Part shown: in pieces, positions 29,538 to 38,420 of the stretch
Position numbering within the stretch: the first letter of the stretch is position 1
Layout: every line of letters begins with the position of its first letter
Origin: Acidimicrobiia bacterium
GTDB lineage: Bacteria; Actinomycetota; Acidimicrobiia; Acidimicrobiales; Ilumatobacteraceae
Direction of reading: 5' to 3'
NCBI GenBank assembly: GCA_009923785.1
Contig: RFSV01000013.1
Coordinates: 1-38,884, forward strand
Length of the DNA stretch: 38,884 nucleotides
Made by a program: the position numbers and the translations under genes
Notes under the pieces: model-generated
The model's database searches: none
What the model was told of the DNA's origin: nothing
The model's input: only the letters and a program-made list of their open reading frames with translations

Positions 29538-31031
29538 GTGGGCTCCGAGGCCCGTGCTCCTGATCGCCAGACTCTCAACGTCGACTCGGCCGGTGTCGAC
29601 GAGATCGGTGTCGTCCCGTGGCCGAACCTGTTCCGCCGCTGGCTCGGGCGACGGGTTCCCATCGAGCGCGAATGGGCGTTGCTTCTGGTCGTTCTGACGG
29701 CTCTTTTCACCGTCGGATTCACGATCACGATCCTCGTCGTCTCGTTGCAGTCGATCGCCGACGAGTTCGGGTCGTCGGTATCGATCGTGTCGTGGAGCAT
29801 CACCGGACCGATGCTCGCGTTCGGTGTCGTGGGCCCGGCCTATGGCAAGGCCGGGGATCTCTGGGGCCACAAGCGAATCTTCGTGGGCGGTCTGCTCGGC
29901 GCAGGCATCTTTGCGGCTCTCACCGCTTTGGCCTGGAGTGCGGGTTCCATGATCGCTTTTCGTACCCTGTCGGCCACCCTGGGTGCCGCTACTGGCCCAG
30001 CCACCATGGCCTACGTCAATCGTCTGTTTCCCGCCGATCAGCGAGTGAGGCCGCTCAGTTATTGGGCCTTCGTCAATGCCATCGCGCCGGTGCTCGGCGT
30101 GGTGGCTGGTGCACCCATCGTGGAAGCGTTCGGATGGCGGGTGATCTTCGCCGTCCAAGCTCCTTTGTGCGTGGTGGGAGTAGCCATCGCCGTGTGGCTC
30201 CTTCCCGATACCGAGAGGGCACGCGACGTGAAGTTCGACGTGCGAGGATCGATAGCTCTCGGACTCGCGGCCACGGCCATCCTCGCCGGCGTCAATCAGG
30301 GTCCGCGGTGGGGCTGGAGCAATCCGATCATCATCGGCCTTCTCGTCGTCGGAGCACTGTCGTTGCGCTGGTTCGTATCGGTCGAGAGATCCACGTCGCA
30401 TCCGCTTCTGCCGCTCCAGTGGGTGCGCACGCGCAACATCGCCTTGCCGATCCTGTCGCAGTCCCTGAGCAACTTCGCCTACATGGGCGGATTTCTCATG
30501 GCTCCGTTGATCATGAGTGACGTCTTGGGTTTCAGCACGTCGAAGATCTCACTCGTGGTGATCGCCCGGCCACTCGTGTTCGCGTTGATCGCGCCACTTG
30601 CCAGCCTCGTGACACTTCGAATCGGCGAACGGGCGACCGGGATGTTCGGAGCGGCAAGTGTGGCGACGTCGATGGCTCTGTTCGCCTTCGTCTCACCCGA
30701 TACCGCTCTGTGGTTCGTCGTGATCGCCCTGGCGCTCTCGGGTGCCGGAATCGGAATCGCCAACCCGGCACTCACGTCGTTGGTGGCCAATTCCGTCGAC
30801 GATCGCGACCTCGGAGTCGCCGGGGCCATGCAGCAGTTGATGAATCAGATCGGAGCTGTGCTCGGGGCGGTCGTCATGACGACAGTTCAACAAGCGACGC
30901 TCGCGGGAGGAGTCGCGGCGTCCTATCACATCGCCTTCGCGGTGGCTTTCGGCATCACACTGGTGTCGTTCACCGCCGCGTCGTTCGTCGTGTCGACCGA
31001 ACGAACGCCGAGATCTGCAGTCAGTTCGTGA
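29538..31031 (+). CDS. DHA2-family (14-helix) MFS transporter
   Basis: The 497-residue protein has about 14 hydrophobic segments. Between helices 2 and 3 it carries the MFS motif A variant YGKAGDLWGHKRIFV, and motif C-like APVLGVVAGAPIV in helix 5, both typical of drug:H+ antiporters. A polar N-terminus of ~45 residues precedes helix 1. The gene starts at GTG 29538, 3 bases after the SDR stop, so the two form an operon. Export of a lipid or xenobiotic processed by the SDR is a reasonable inference, no more. Its 3' end overlaps the opposite-strand SCP2 gene by 11 bases. Confidence 0.9.
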   Translation: MGSEARAPDRQTLNVDSAGVDEIGVVPWPNLFRRWLGRRVPIEREWALLLVVLTALFTVGFTITILVVSLQSIADEFGSSVSIVSWSITGPMLAFGVVGPAYGKAGDLWGHKRIFVGGLLGAGIFAALTALAWSAGSMIAFRTLSATLGAATGPATMAYVNRLFPADQRVRPLSYWAFVNAIAPVLGVVAGAPIVEAFGWRVIFAVQAPLCVVGVAIAVWLLPDTERARDVKFDVRGSIALGLAATAILAGVNQGPRWGWSNPIIIGLLVVGALSLRWFVSVERSTSHPLLPLQWVRTRNIALPILSQSLSNFAYMGGFLMAPLIMSDVLGFSTSKISLVVIARPLVFALIAPLASLVTLRIGERATGMFGAASVATSMALFAFVSPDTALWFVVIALALSGAGIGIANPALTSLVANSVDDRDLGVAGAMQQLMNQIGAVLGAVVMTTVQQATLAGGVAASYHIAFAVAFGITLVSFTAASFVVSTERTPRSAVSS

Positions 31032-31428
31032 TGGCCTTGATTTCTTCGGCGATCTTGAGAGTGACGTCACTTTGAGGAACGGCGGTCTGCATCGACATGA
31101 TCTTCATCATGTCGCCCTCGACCTTGATCTTGCCGGTCATGAACGCTTGCATCGCGACGGCTTGGTCGCCGAGTGCGAACATGGCGCGAGCCGTGGCCCA
31201 GTCGGTGGTGACGGTCGCATCGGGACTGTCGAGTTCCCCGAGTTCCATCTGCATGTCACCCGATGAGGTGTCGACGTAGCTCTTGATCTCGCCACTTCCG
31301 AAGGGAACGTCGGTGATCACCTGATTGATGCGGATCACGGCCGAGATCTTGGGTGCTTGGCCCTCGTACTTGGCTCGAATGGCACGGGCGGCGTCCATCC
31401 ATTCGTCGGAGAGGAATTCGTGGCTCAT
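31021..31428 (-). CDS. SCP2 sterol-carrier-like lipid-binding protein
   Basis: The 135-residue protein has the SCP2 fold pattern. A first helix EFLSDEWMDAARAIRAKY is followed by β-strands, then LDSPDATVTTDWATARAMFALGDQAVAMQAFMTGKIKVEGDMMKIM, which includes the hallmark AFMTGKIKVEGD. SCP2 proteins bind acyl-CoA or sterols. Stand-alone bacterial members occur near acyl-CoA and steroid genes, which fits the nearby SDR. ATG 31428 (MSHEFLSDEW) is chosen because TATGGT lies seven bases upstream. Longer starts run into the upstream gene. Confidence 0.9.
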   Translation of the reverse strand: MSHEFLSDEWMDAARAIRAKYEGQAPKISAVIRINQVITDVPFGSGEIKSYVDTSSGDMQMELGELDSPDATVTTDWATARAMFALGDQAVAMQAFMTGKIKVEGDMMKIMSMQTAVPQSDVTLKIAEEIKAITN

Positions 31429-31435
31429 GTCGGGG

Positions 31436-31441
31436 ACCATA
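31436..31441 (-). promoter_or_regulatory. -10 element of the SCP2 gene, leaderless spacing
   Basis: TATGGT, seven bases, then ATG 31428, in the 19-base gap behind the stop of the enolase-superfamily gene. Confidence 0.65.
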
Positions 31442-31447
31442 CACGGG

Positions 31448-32587
31448 TCATCGGCCGACCTCCACGGTCGAGGTGGTGACCGAGTCGAGGAACTTTCGAT
31501 CGACCTCGACGCCACTTCCTGGGCGAGTGGGCACGTGCACGTGGCCGTCCTGGAGTCGAACCGGCTCGTCGACGATGTCGCGGGCCCAGAACCTCTCCGA
31601 TGCCGAGACGTCGCCGGTCAGGGTGAAGTTGGGCAGTGCCGCGAGCGCGAGATTCATGGCCCGACCGATGCCTGTCTCGAGCATGCCGCCGCACCACACC
31701 GGGACACCGCGCTCGGCACACACGTCGTGCACTCGAATTGCTTCGAGGTAGCCGCCCACTCGACCGGCCTTGATGTTGACGATCGAACAGGCACCGCGTT
31801 CGATGGCGTCGACGGCCGCTGCCGCCGACGTGATCGATTCGTCGAGACAGACGGGAGTTTCGACCTGACGAGCGATGAGGGCGTGGCCGGTCACGTCGTC
31901 CTCGGGTAGTGGTTGTTCGATGAGAAGGAGACTGAACTCGTCGAGACGCGCGAGATGTGGACCGTCGTGGCGGGTGTAGGCGGTGTTGGCATCGACCTGC
32001 AACGGAACCGAATCACCGAAGGTGCGCCGGATCTCGGCGACCGGCTCGAGATCCCAACCCGGTTCGATCTTCAACTTGATGCGAACGTACCCGTCGTCGA
32101 GGTAACGACCGACTGCGCTTACGAGTTGGTCGATCGAGTCCATGATCCCGACCGAGACGCCCGATGGCACGCGGTTTTGCACGGCGCCGAATCGATCGGC
32201 CATCGACAGGCCGTGCTGTCGCAGTTGCGCGTCGAGAACGGCTGCTTCCAGTGCACCTTTCGACATGCGGTGGTCCTTGATGGGTTCGAGAACCTCGGCC
32301 ACTCGGTCGGCGTCGACGAGTCCATGATCGTGTCCCAGAAGTCGCGGAATCAGATGGTGAGCGGTGACGTGCTGACATGCCTCGACGTACTCACTCGAGT
32401 AGAGAGGTTCGTTGCCGGCCACGCACTCGCCCCATCCTTCGACGCCGTCGGCCTCCACCCGCACGAGCAAGATGTCACGCGCCGTCTCGGTTCCGAACGA
32501 GGTTCGAAACGGGGTCACGAGCGGCAGAGAGATTCGGCGGAGCTCGATCCGGTCGATGCGGATCGGCGGAATCGATTCACGAACCAT
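31448..32587 (-). CDS. Enolase-superfamily OSBS/N-succinylamino acid racemase (MenC type 2)
   Basis: The 379-residue protein is of the o-succinylbenzoate synthase / N-acylamino acid racemase group. It has the capping-domain start IELRRISLPLVTPFRTSFG, the two lysines of KLK (171 and 173), metal ligands Asp199 (QVDANTAYT), Glu224 (LIEQPL) and Asp249 (CLDES), and the second acid/base Lys273 (NIKAGRVGG). WCGGMLETGIGRAMNLALA is a family hallmark. The sequence alone cannot separate OSBS from NSAR. The upstream COG3375-type GNAT gene, overlapping by 11 bases, favours NSAR in D-amino-acid salvage, because no other men gene is here. ATG 32587 is supported by that overlap. Confidence 0.9.
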   Translation of the reverse strand: MVRESIPPIRIDRIELRRISLPLVTPFRTSFGTETARDILLVRVEADGVEGWGECVAGNEPLYSSEYVEACQHVTAHHLIPRLLGHDHGLVDADRVAEVLEPIKDHRMSKGALEAAVLDAQLRQHGLSMADRFGAVQNRVPSGVSVGIMDSIDQLVSAVGRYLDDGYVRIKLKIEPGWDLEPVAEIRRTFGDSVPLQVDANTAYTRHDGPHLARLDEFSLLLIEQPLPEDDVTGHALIARQVETPVCLDESITSAAAAVDAIERGACSIVNIKAGRVGGYLEAIRVHDVCAERGVPVWCGGMLETGIGRAMNLALAALPNFTLTGDVSASERFWARDIVDEPVRLQDGHVHVPTRPGSGVEVDRKFLDSVTTSTVEVGR

Positions 32588-33347
32588 GGGCAAGAGTCTC
32601 CTCGATCGGGCGCCGGGACACGACGTACTTCGCCTCGCTGGTGACACCCACGACGTGACCTTCGTCGAGCAGGGGGCCGAGACGGGCTCGCAAGTCACGA
32701 CGCCAACGACGGGCAGCCTCGGGATCCTGACGCCGGATCTCGACGATGTCGTCGGGGATCGCGACCACGATGTCGTCGATGTCGGGAGTGATCGAGGTCA
32801 GCACACTTACGTCGGCGGCCCGTGAGCGCGGCGCGTCGACGCTCCAGTAGGCGAGGACGCGGTCACTGTCGTCAGCCCCGTTGATGTGATCACCGAGGGC
32901 CCCGTAGAAGTCGACGTGGTAGCTCACGGCCACGGCACCAAGGACATGCAGGTTGAACCAAGCGTTGCGGCGAACCAGCGGGTCGAAGGTCCAGGTGACC
33001 GCCGACAGGCCGCGGGCGCGACTCCAGTCGCGTTGGTGCCGTTTCAGAACCCGTCCGAGTCCGGTGTGCTGGCGGCCGGGTTCGATACCGGTGATGTGCG
33101 AATGGAGACACCATTCGCTTCGACCTCCGTGTTCGTGGCGAGCCAACATCCCGAACGAGACACCCACCATCTGGTCGTCGACGAAAGCGCCGGCCACGTA
33201 GCCGCCGGCATGGACGAGGGCCATGAGGAACGACGAACTGACGAATGCACCAGGTTCGCTTCCCCAAATGCGGTCGGCCACCCGGAGAAGTTGGTCCATG
33301 TCACCCAACTCGTCGAGGGTGCGGATCACGGGGTCGGTCGTCGGCAT
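32577..33347 (-). CDS. GNAT acetyltransferase-like protein (COG3375 type), probable N-acyl/succinyltransferase
   Basis: The 256-residue protein matches the predicted GNAT family that accompanies NSAR genes. It has an N-terminal ADRIWGSEPGAFVSSSFLMAL, AFVDDQMVGVSFGM, HSHITGIEPGRQHTGLGRVLKRHQRDW (acetyl-CoA loop) and GLSAVTWTFDPLVRRNAWFNLHVLGAVAVSYHVDFYG. In Geobacillus such a protein succinylates D-amino acids for the racemase. Here the same order holds, with an 11-base overlap. No M20-type desuccinylase is in the window. ATG 33347 is preferred over TTG 33350; TACAAC eight bases before it may be the -10. It diverges from serA. Confidence 0.85.
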   Translation of the reverse strand: MPTTDPVIRTLDELGDMDQLLRVADRIWGSEPGAFVSSSFLMALVHAGGYVAGAFVDDQMVGVSFGMLARHEHGGRSEWCLHSHITGIEPGRQHTGLGRVLKRHQRDWSRARGLSAVTWTFDPLVRRNAWFNLHVLGAVAVSYHVDFYGALGDHINGADDSDRVLAYWSVDAPRSRAADVSVLTSITPDIDDIVVAIPDDIVEIRRQDPEAARRWRRDLRARLGPLLDEGHVVGVTSEAKYVVSRRPIEETLAHGS

Positions 33348-33469
33348 CAATTCCCGTTGTAGCAGTCGGAGTGCCGCTGGCTGGTCCGGTCACCCGTCAC
33401 GTCGAGTGAACGAAATGTCAAACCGGTTCTTCGTGGTCATGGTCGACCGGCCACGATAGGAAACTGTCT

Positions 33470-35035
33470 ATGGCTCGCATCCTGGTCACCGAAGAGATTG
33501 CCGAAGGAGGCCTCGACCGTCTTCGGGCGGCCGGGCACGAGGTGATCGTGAACACTGACGTCACGGCCGCCGGATTGCCGGCCGCTCTGGCCGGGGTTCA
33601 TGCACTGATCATCCGATCGGCCACCCAGGTGACGGCCGAGGTGTTGGCCGCCGCGACCGATCTCATGGTGGTCGGCCGGGCCGGCATCGGCCTCGACAAC
33701 GTCGACGTCGAGGCAGCCACGACTCGCGGTGTGATGGTCGTGAACGCGCCACAGAGCAACATCGTGTCGGCCGCCGAACACACCATGGCCCTGCTCCTCG
33801 CCTCGGCGCGCAACGTCGCGCAGGCGCACGCAGCATTGAAGGCCGGCCGTTGGGAACGCAGTCGATGGGAGGGTGTCGAACTGGCTGACAAGACCCTCGG
33901 CATCATCGGGCTCGGACGCATCGGCAAGTTGGTGGCTCAGAGGGCGGCCGGGTTCGGTATGCGCCTCGTGGCGTTCGATCCGTTCGTCACGTCCGAGCGG
34001 GCTCGTCAGATGAACGTCGATCTTCTTGCTCTCGACGACGTGATCGCTCAGAGTGACTTCATCACCGTTCACCTTCCGAAGACGAAGGAGACGAAGGGGA
34101 TCATCGGACGTGATCTTCTCGCCAAGGCCAAGCCCGATCTTCGAGTGATCAACGTGGCGCGCGGTGGCATCGTCGACGAAGCGGCGCTGGCCGAAGCAAT
34201 TCGGTCGGGTCAGATCGCCGGCGCGGCCCTCGATGTGTTCGATGTCGAGCCATGCACCGAGAGTCCGCTGTTCGAACTCGACTCCGTGGTCGTCACGCCG
34301 CATCTCGGCGCGAGCACCCGTGAGGCCCAGGACAAAGCCGGAGACACGATTGCCGACATGGTGCAGCTGGCCTTGGCCGGAGATTTCGTTCCGTTCGCAG
34401 TGAATGTCTCGGCTGCCGAGGCGAACGAGACGTTGCGTCCGTTCCTTCCTTTGGCCGAGCGACTCGGACGACTCTTCGCTCGACTGGTCGATCAGGTGCC
34501 AGCGCAGCTCGACATCAACACCGAAGGCGACATCGCCCAGTACGACAACCGGATCCTGACCCTCAGCGTGCTGAAGGGTTTCTTCGGAGCGATCCACGAC
34601 GAGCCCGTCACTTATGTGAACGCTCCGCAGATGGCCAAAGCCGCCGGCGTCGAAGTTCGTGAGCTGGCGTCGCGAGAGTCCCAGGAATTCGTGAACCTCT
34701 TGACCCTTCGCGGGGGAGGGCACAGCATCGCTGGAACTCTGACCGGTCGTCGAGGAGAGCATCGACTGGTGATGATCGAAGATCACACCACCGATATTCC
34801 GCCCGCCGAAACCATGATGGTGGTGCGCAACGACGATCGACCTGGTGTGATCGGTGTGGTCGGCACGATCCTTGGCAACGCCGGGGTCAACATCAACGAC
34901 ATGGACGTGGGTCGTAGTCCGCAACCAGGTTCGGCCCTCATGGTGATCGCCACGTCGGGCTCAGTGCCCGACGCAGTCCTCGGAGAGTTGCGATCGTCGC
35001 CCGGCATCGTGTCGGTGCACACCCTCCACGCCTGA
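33470..35035 (+). CDS. serA: D-3-phosphoglycerate dehydrogenase
   Basis: SerA makes 3-phosphohydroxypyruvate, the first step of serine synthesis. The 521-residue protein is the long actinobacterial type: a substrate-binding domain, NAD domain with GIIGLGRIGKL (about 142-152), active-site Arg in NVARGGIVDE, Glu in DVFDVEP and His in TPHLGAST. These are followed by the intervening (ASB) domain and a C-terminal ACT domain (MMVVRNDDRPGVIGVVGTILGNAGVNINDMDVGR) that binds serine for feedback control. ATG 33470 has an AGGA site (33458-33461). It diverges from the GNAT gene and converges with pyrF. Confidence 0.97.
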   Translation: MARILVTEEIAEGGLDRLRAAGHEVIVNTDVTAAGLPAALAGVHALIIRSATQVTAEVLAAATDLMVVGRAGIGLDNVDVEAATTRGVMVVNAPQSNIVSAAEHTMALLLASARNVAQAHAALKAGRWERSRWEGVELADKTLGIIGLGRIGKLVAQRAAGFGMRLVAFDPFVTSERARQMNVDLLALDDVIAQSDFITVHLPKTKETKGIIGRDLLAKAKPDLRVINVARGGIVDEAALAEAIRSGQIAGAALDVFDVEPCTESPLFELDSVVVTPHLGASTREAQDKAGDTIADMVQLALAGDFVPFAVNVSAAEANETLRPFLPLAERLGRLFARLVDQVPAQLDINTEGDIAQYDNRILTLSVLKGFFGAIHDEPVTYVNAPQMAKAAGVEVRELASRESQEFVNLLTLRGGGHSIAGTLTGRRGEHRLVMIEDHTTDIPPAETMMVVRNDDRPGVIGVVGTILGNAGVNINDMDVGRSPQPGSALMVIATSGSVPDAVLGELRSSPGIVSVHTLHA

Positions 35036-35041
35036 ACGGTG

Positions 35042-35088
35042 TTCTGGTGAGGTTCATTCACCGTATAGGTGAAGATCGCGCACCAGAG
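35042..35088. terminator. Compound hairpin between serA and pyrF
   Basis: An inner perfect repeat TTCACC (35057-35062) / GGTGAA (35068-35073) lies inside an outer CTGGTG (35044-35049) / CACCAG (35081-35086). It occupies the 61-base gap of two convergent genes. No U-tract follows, so its efficiency as a terminator is uncertain. Confidence 0.5.
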
Positions 35089-35096
35089 ATGGACTC

Positions 35097-35915
35097 TTAA
35101 CGGGTGGATGCGGCGCGGATCTCGTCACGGGTCGCTTCGGCGGCTCGGCGCGTGGCGTCGATCCAATCCGATCCACCACTCGCGTACAGCACCGCGCGCG
35201 ACGAATTGATCATCATCCCGTAGCCAGACGAGTCGATACCGGCGGTGACGGTGGCGACTACGTCACCCCCCTGTGCGCCTACACCAGGAACGAGGAGCGG
35301 CAGATCGCCGACGATGGAGCGAACTCGTCGCAGTTCGTCGGGAACCGTGGCTCCCACCACGAGTGCGACCTCACCTTTGTGCGACCAGTCGTCGACCGCG
35401 AGGCGGGCGATGTGCTCATAGAGAGGTGTGCCGTCGACTCTCAGATTCTGGAGGTCGGCTCCACCGGGATTCGACGTACGACACAGCACGATCGTGCCCT
35501 TGTCACGGTGAGCGAGAAACGGTTCGAGAGAGTCGGTGCCGAGATAAGGATTGACGGTGACGGCGTCGGCCCCATATCGCTCGAACGCTTCGACGGCGTA
35601 GCGCTCGGCGGTCGAGCCGATGTCACCTCGTTTGGCGTCGAGGATCAACACGGCGTGTGGGGCCGACGATCGAATGTGCGCGCACAGGAGTTCGAGTTCG
35701 CGCTCGGCGCCGAGAGCTGAGAAGTAGGCGATCTGCGGCTTGAACGAGCAGACCGTGTGTGCCGTGGCATCGACAACGGTTCGACAGAAGTCGAGTACTC
35801 CGCGTGCGTCGCGGTCGACACTCTCGGGAAATCGCGTCGGATCCGGGTCGAGTCCGACACAGAGCATGGAATCGGCGCTGTTCCACGCCGATCGGAGCTT
35901 GCGGTGGAAGGACAG
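35097..35915 (-). CDS. pyrF: Orotidine 5'-phosphate decarboxylase, type 2 (probable CTG start)
   Basis: OMP decarboxylase makes UMP, the last step of de novo pyrimidine synthesis. The type 2 (mycobacterial) motifs are clear: LCVGLDPDPTRFPES, SFKPQIAYFSALGAE, the catalytic LDAKRGDIGSTAERYA, VNPYLGTDSL, and LLVPGVGAQGGD. The conserved N-terminal helix of the family, here SFHRKLRSAWNSADS, is encoded upstream of the first ATG (35867) and has no ATG, GTG or TTG before it near the boundary. The only plausible start is CTG 35915, one base after the ferredoxin stop, with GAGGG five bases upstream. From CTG the product is 272 residues. If ATG 35867 is used it would lack helix 1. Confidence 0.9.
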   Translation of the reverse strand: MSFHRKLRSAWNSADSMLCVGLDPDPTRFPESVDRDARGVLDFCRTVVDATAHTVCSFKPQIAYFSALGAERELELLCAHIRSSAPHAVLILDAKRGDIGSTAERYAVEAFERYGADAVTVNPYLGTDSLEPFLAHRDKGTIVLCRTSNPGGADLQNLRVDGTPLYEHIARLAVDDWSHKGEVALVVGATVPDELRRVRSIVGDLPLLVPGVGAQGGDVVATVTAGIDSSGYGMMINSSRAVLYASGGSDWIDATRRAAEATRDEIRAASTR

Positions 35916-35916
35916 A

Positions 35917-36108
35917 TCAGCCCTCGACGGTGATCGCGGCTGTCGGGCAGAGGTCGGCGGCCTGCTCGACTTTCTCTCGCAGCTCTTCACCAGGCTCCTC
36001 GAGCAACACGTAGAGATAGCCGTCGCTGCGGACTTCGAACACCTCGGGACAGACCTGCATGCACGAACCCGTCGATGCACACATGTCGTAGTCGACCGTC
36101 ACTCGCAT
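35917..36108 (-). CDS. Small single-cluster ferredoxin (P450-type)
   Basis: The 63-residue protein is a monocluster ferredoxin of the kind that passes electrons to cytochrome P450s in actinobacteria. Cys10, Cys16 and Cys54 (CASTGSC... and LCPTAAI) fit the three ligands of a [3Fe-4S] cluster, and Thr13 occupies the place of the second cysteine of a [4Fe-4S] motif. Cys20 (VCPEVF), where relatives often have Ala, is an extra cysteine. It has a strong AAAGGAG ribosome binding site six bases before ATG 36108. TAACGT at 36150-36145 may be its -10. No P450 is nearby. It lies between leuA and pyrF, and its stop apparently couples to pyrF. Confidence 0.9.
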   Translation of the reverse strand: MRVTVDYDMCASTGSCMQVCPEVFEVRSDGYLYVLLEEPGEELREKVEQAADLCPTAAITVEG

Positions 36109-36144
36109 GTCCCACTCCTTTAGTCGATTCGGGCGTCTGCCCCG

Positions 36145-36150
36145 ACGTTA
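36145..36150 (-). promoter_or_regulatory. -10 element of the ferredoxin-pyrF unit
   Basis: TAACGT on the minus strand, just after the leuA stop. A start about 36138 would leave a ~30-base leader that carries the AAAGGAG site. Confidence 0.45.
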
Positions 36151-36154
36151 GTGC

Positions 36155-37993
<1,839 letters not shown>

Positions 37994-38026
37994 CTACATA
38001 AGGAGGAGGCCCAACAGAGTCGTCAC
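37994..38026 (-). CDS. leuL: Leucine-rich leader peptide of leuA
   Basis: A GTG-initiated reading frame of 10 codons encodes MTTLLGLLLM and stops at TAG. Leucine codons are at positions 4, 5, 7, 8 and 9 (CTG, TTG, CTC, CTC, CTT). TAACGT at 38039-38034 lies exactly seven bases before the GTG, so the transcript would begin at the start codon and no ribosome binding site is needed. The stop immediately precedes the switchable hairpin. This is the arrangement of a ribosome-mediated attenuator: stalling at leucine codons when charged tRNA-Leu is scarce would change RNA folding and let transcription pass into leuA. Confidence 0.75.
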   Translation of the reverse strand: MTTLLGLLLM

Positions 38027-38033
38027 GGGAGGG

Positions 38034-38039
38034 ACGTTA
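38034..38039 (-). promoter_or_regulatory. -10 element of the leuL-leuA transcript, leaderless spacing
   Basis: TAACGT, seven bases, then GTG 38026 of the leader peptide. Confidence 0.65.
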
Positions 38040-38078
38040 CCCACATCCCCGGCCTCCCGGCAACCATGCAAAAGTGCC

Positions 38079-38126
38079 CACCCTGTTGCGCAGATCACCC
38101 CCAGAGGTCATTTGCGCAACAGAGTG
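38079..38126. repeat. 48-bp inverted-repeat element, copy 1
   Basis: Left arm CACCCTGTTGCG (38079-38090), 24-base spacer, right arm CGCAACAGAGTG (38115-38126); the arms differ from perfect complementarity at one base. It begins 16 bases after the stop of the 59-residue orphan gene on the minus strand and is followed by TTTT five bases later. Copy 2 has the same arm and spacer lengths. Confidence 0.85.
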
Positions 38127-38141
38127 TGCGAAAAGCGTCGG

Positions 38142-38321
38142 TCAGGAGGGGGTGGATTCGACGGCGAGTTCGGCGATCAGAGCGCTCGCCAGCTCGGCAT
38201 CGAGGTCGGAAGCGGCCGCTTCGACCACTACCGACCGCCAGTCGTACCCGACCCCTTTGCCCGGAAACCCAGGTTCGGTCAGATCCATGGGTGACGTCGT
38301 GTTGACATTGCTGTTGTTCAT
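38142..38321 (-). CDS. Orphan 59-residue protein between two inverted-repeat elements
   Basis: I do not recognise this protein. From ATG 38321 it has 59 residues: a polar Asn/Ser/Thr start MNNSNVNTTSPM, a Gly/Pro-rich middle EPGFPGKGVGYDWRS, and an acidic, Ala-rich helical tail VVVEAAASDLDAELASALIAELAVE. It has no Cys, His or membrane helix. A promoter fits well: TTGTCT (38396-38391), 17 bases, TAGTGT (38373-38368). GGGGAGG lies about 9-10 bases before the ATG. The frame is open to 38396, but the promoter excludes the longer form. It is the only gene between the partial crotonase and the leuA leader, flanked by two 48-bp inverted repeats. Confidence 0.5.
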   Translation of the reverse strand: MNNSNVNTTSPMDLTEPGFPGKGVGYDWRSVVVEAAASDLDAELASALIAELAVESTPS

Positions 38322-38367
38322 TGGTCCAAACCTCCCCAGGTGTTCTCGTCGACGGACAAGCGGGCGA

Positions 38368-38396
38368 ACACTACGCAACGCGGACCCTTGAGACAA
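38368..38396 (-). promoter_or_regulatory. Promoter of the 59-residue orphan gene
   Basis: TTGTCT (38396-38391) and TAGTGT (38373-38368) are 17 bases apart. This is one of the few places here where both -35 and -10 can be proposed. The leader is about 40 bases. Confidence 0.5.
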
Positions 38397-38420
38397 CTAT
38401 CGGATCCGACGAAATTCGCG

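Noticed and set aside
28209-30401. A very long open frame on the minus strand (about 730 codons) opposite the PASTA end, SDR and DHA2 genes.
   Set aside because: It is antisense to three clear genes, has His/Arg/Asp-rich low-complexity content with no domain, and arises from high GC in the third positions of the real genes.
33437-34924. Long minus-strand open frame (about 495 codons) opposite serA.
   Set aside because: serA is unmistakable on the plus strand; the antisense product has no recognisable domain.
35867-35869. ATG 35867 as the normal pyrF start.
   Set aside because: It removes the conserved first helix of type 2 OMP decarboxylase, and no ribosome binding site was noted for it; kept only as an alternative.
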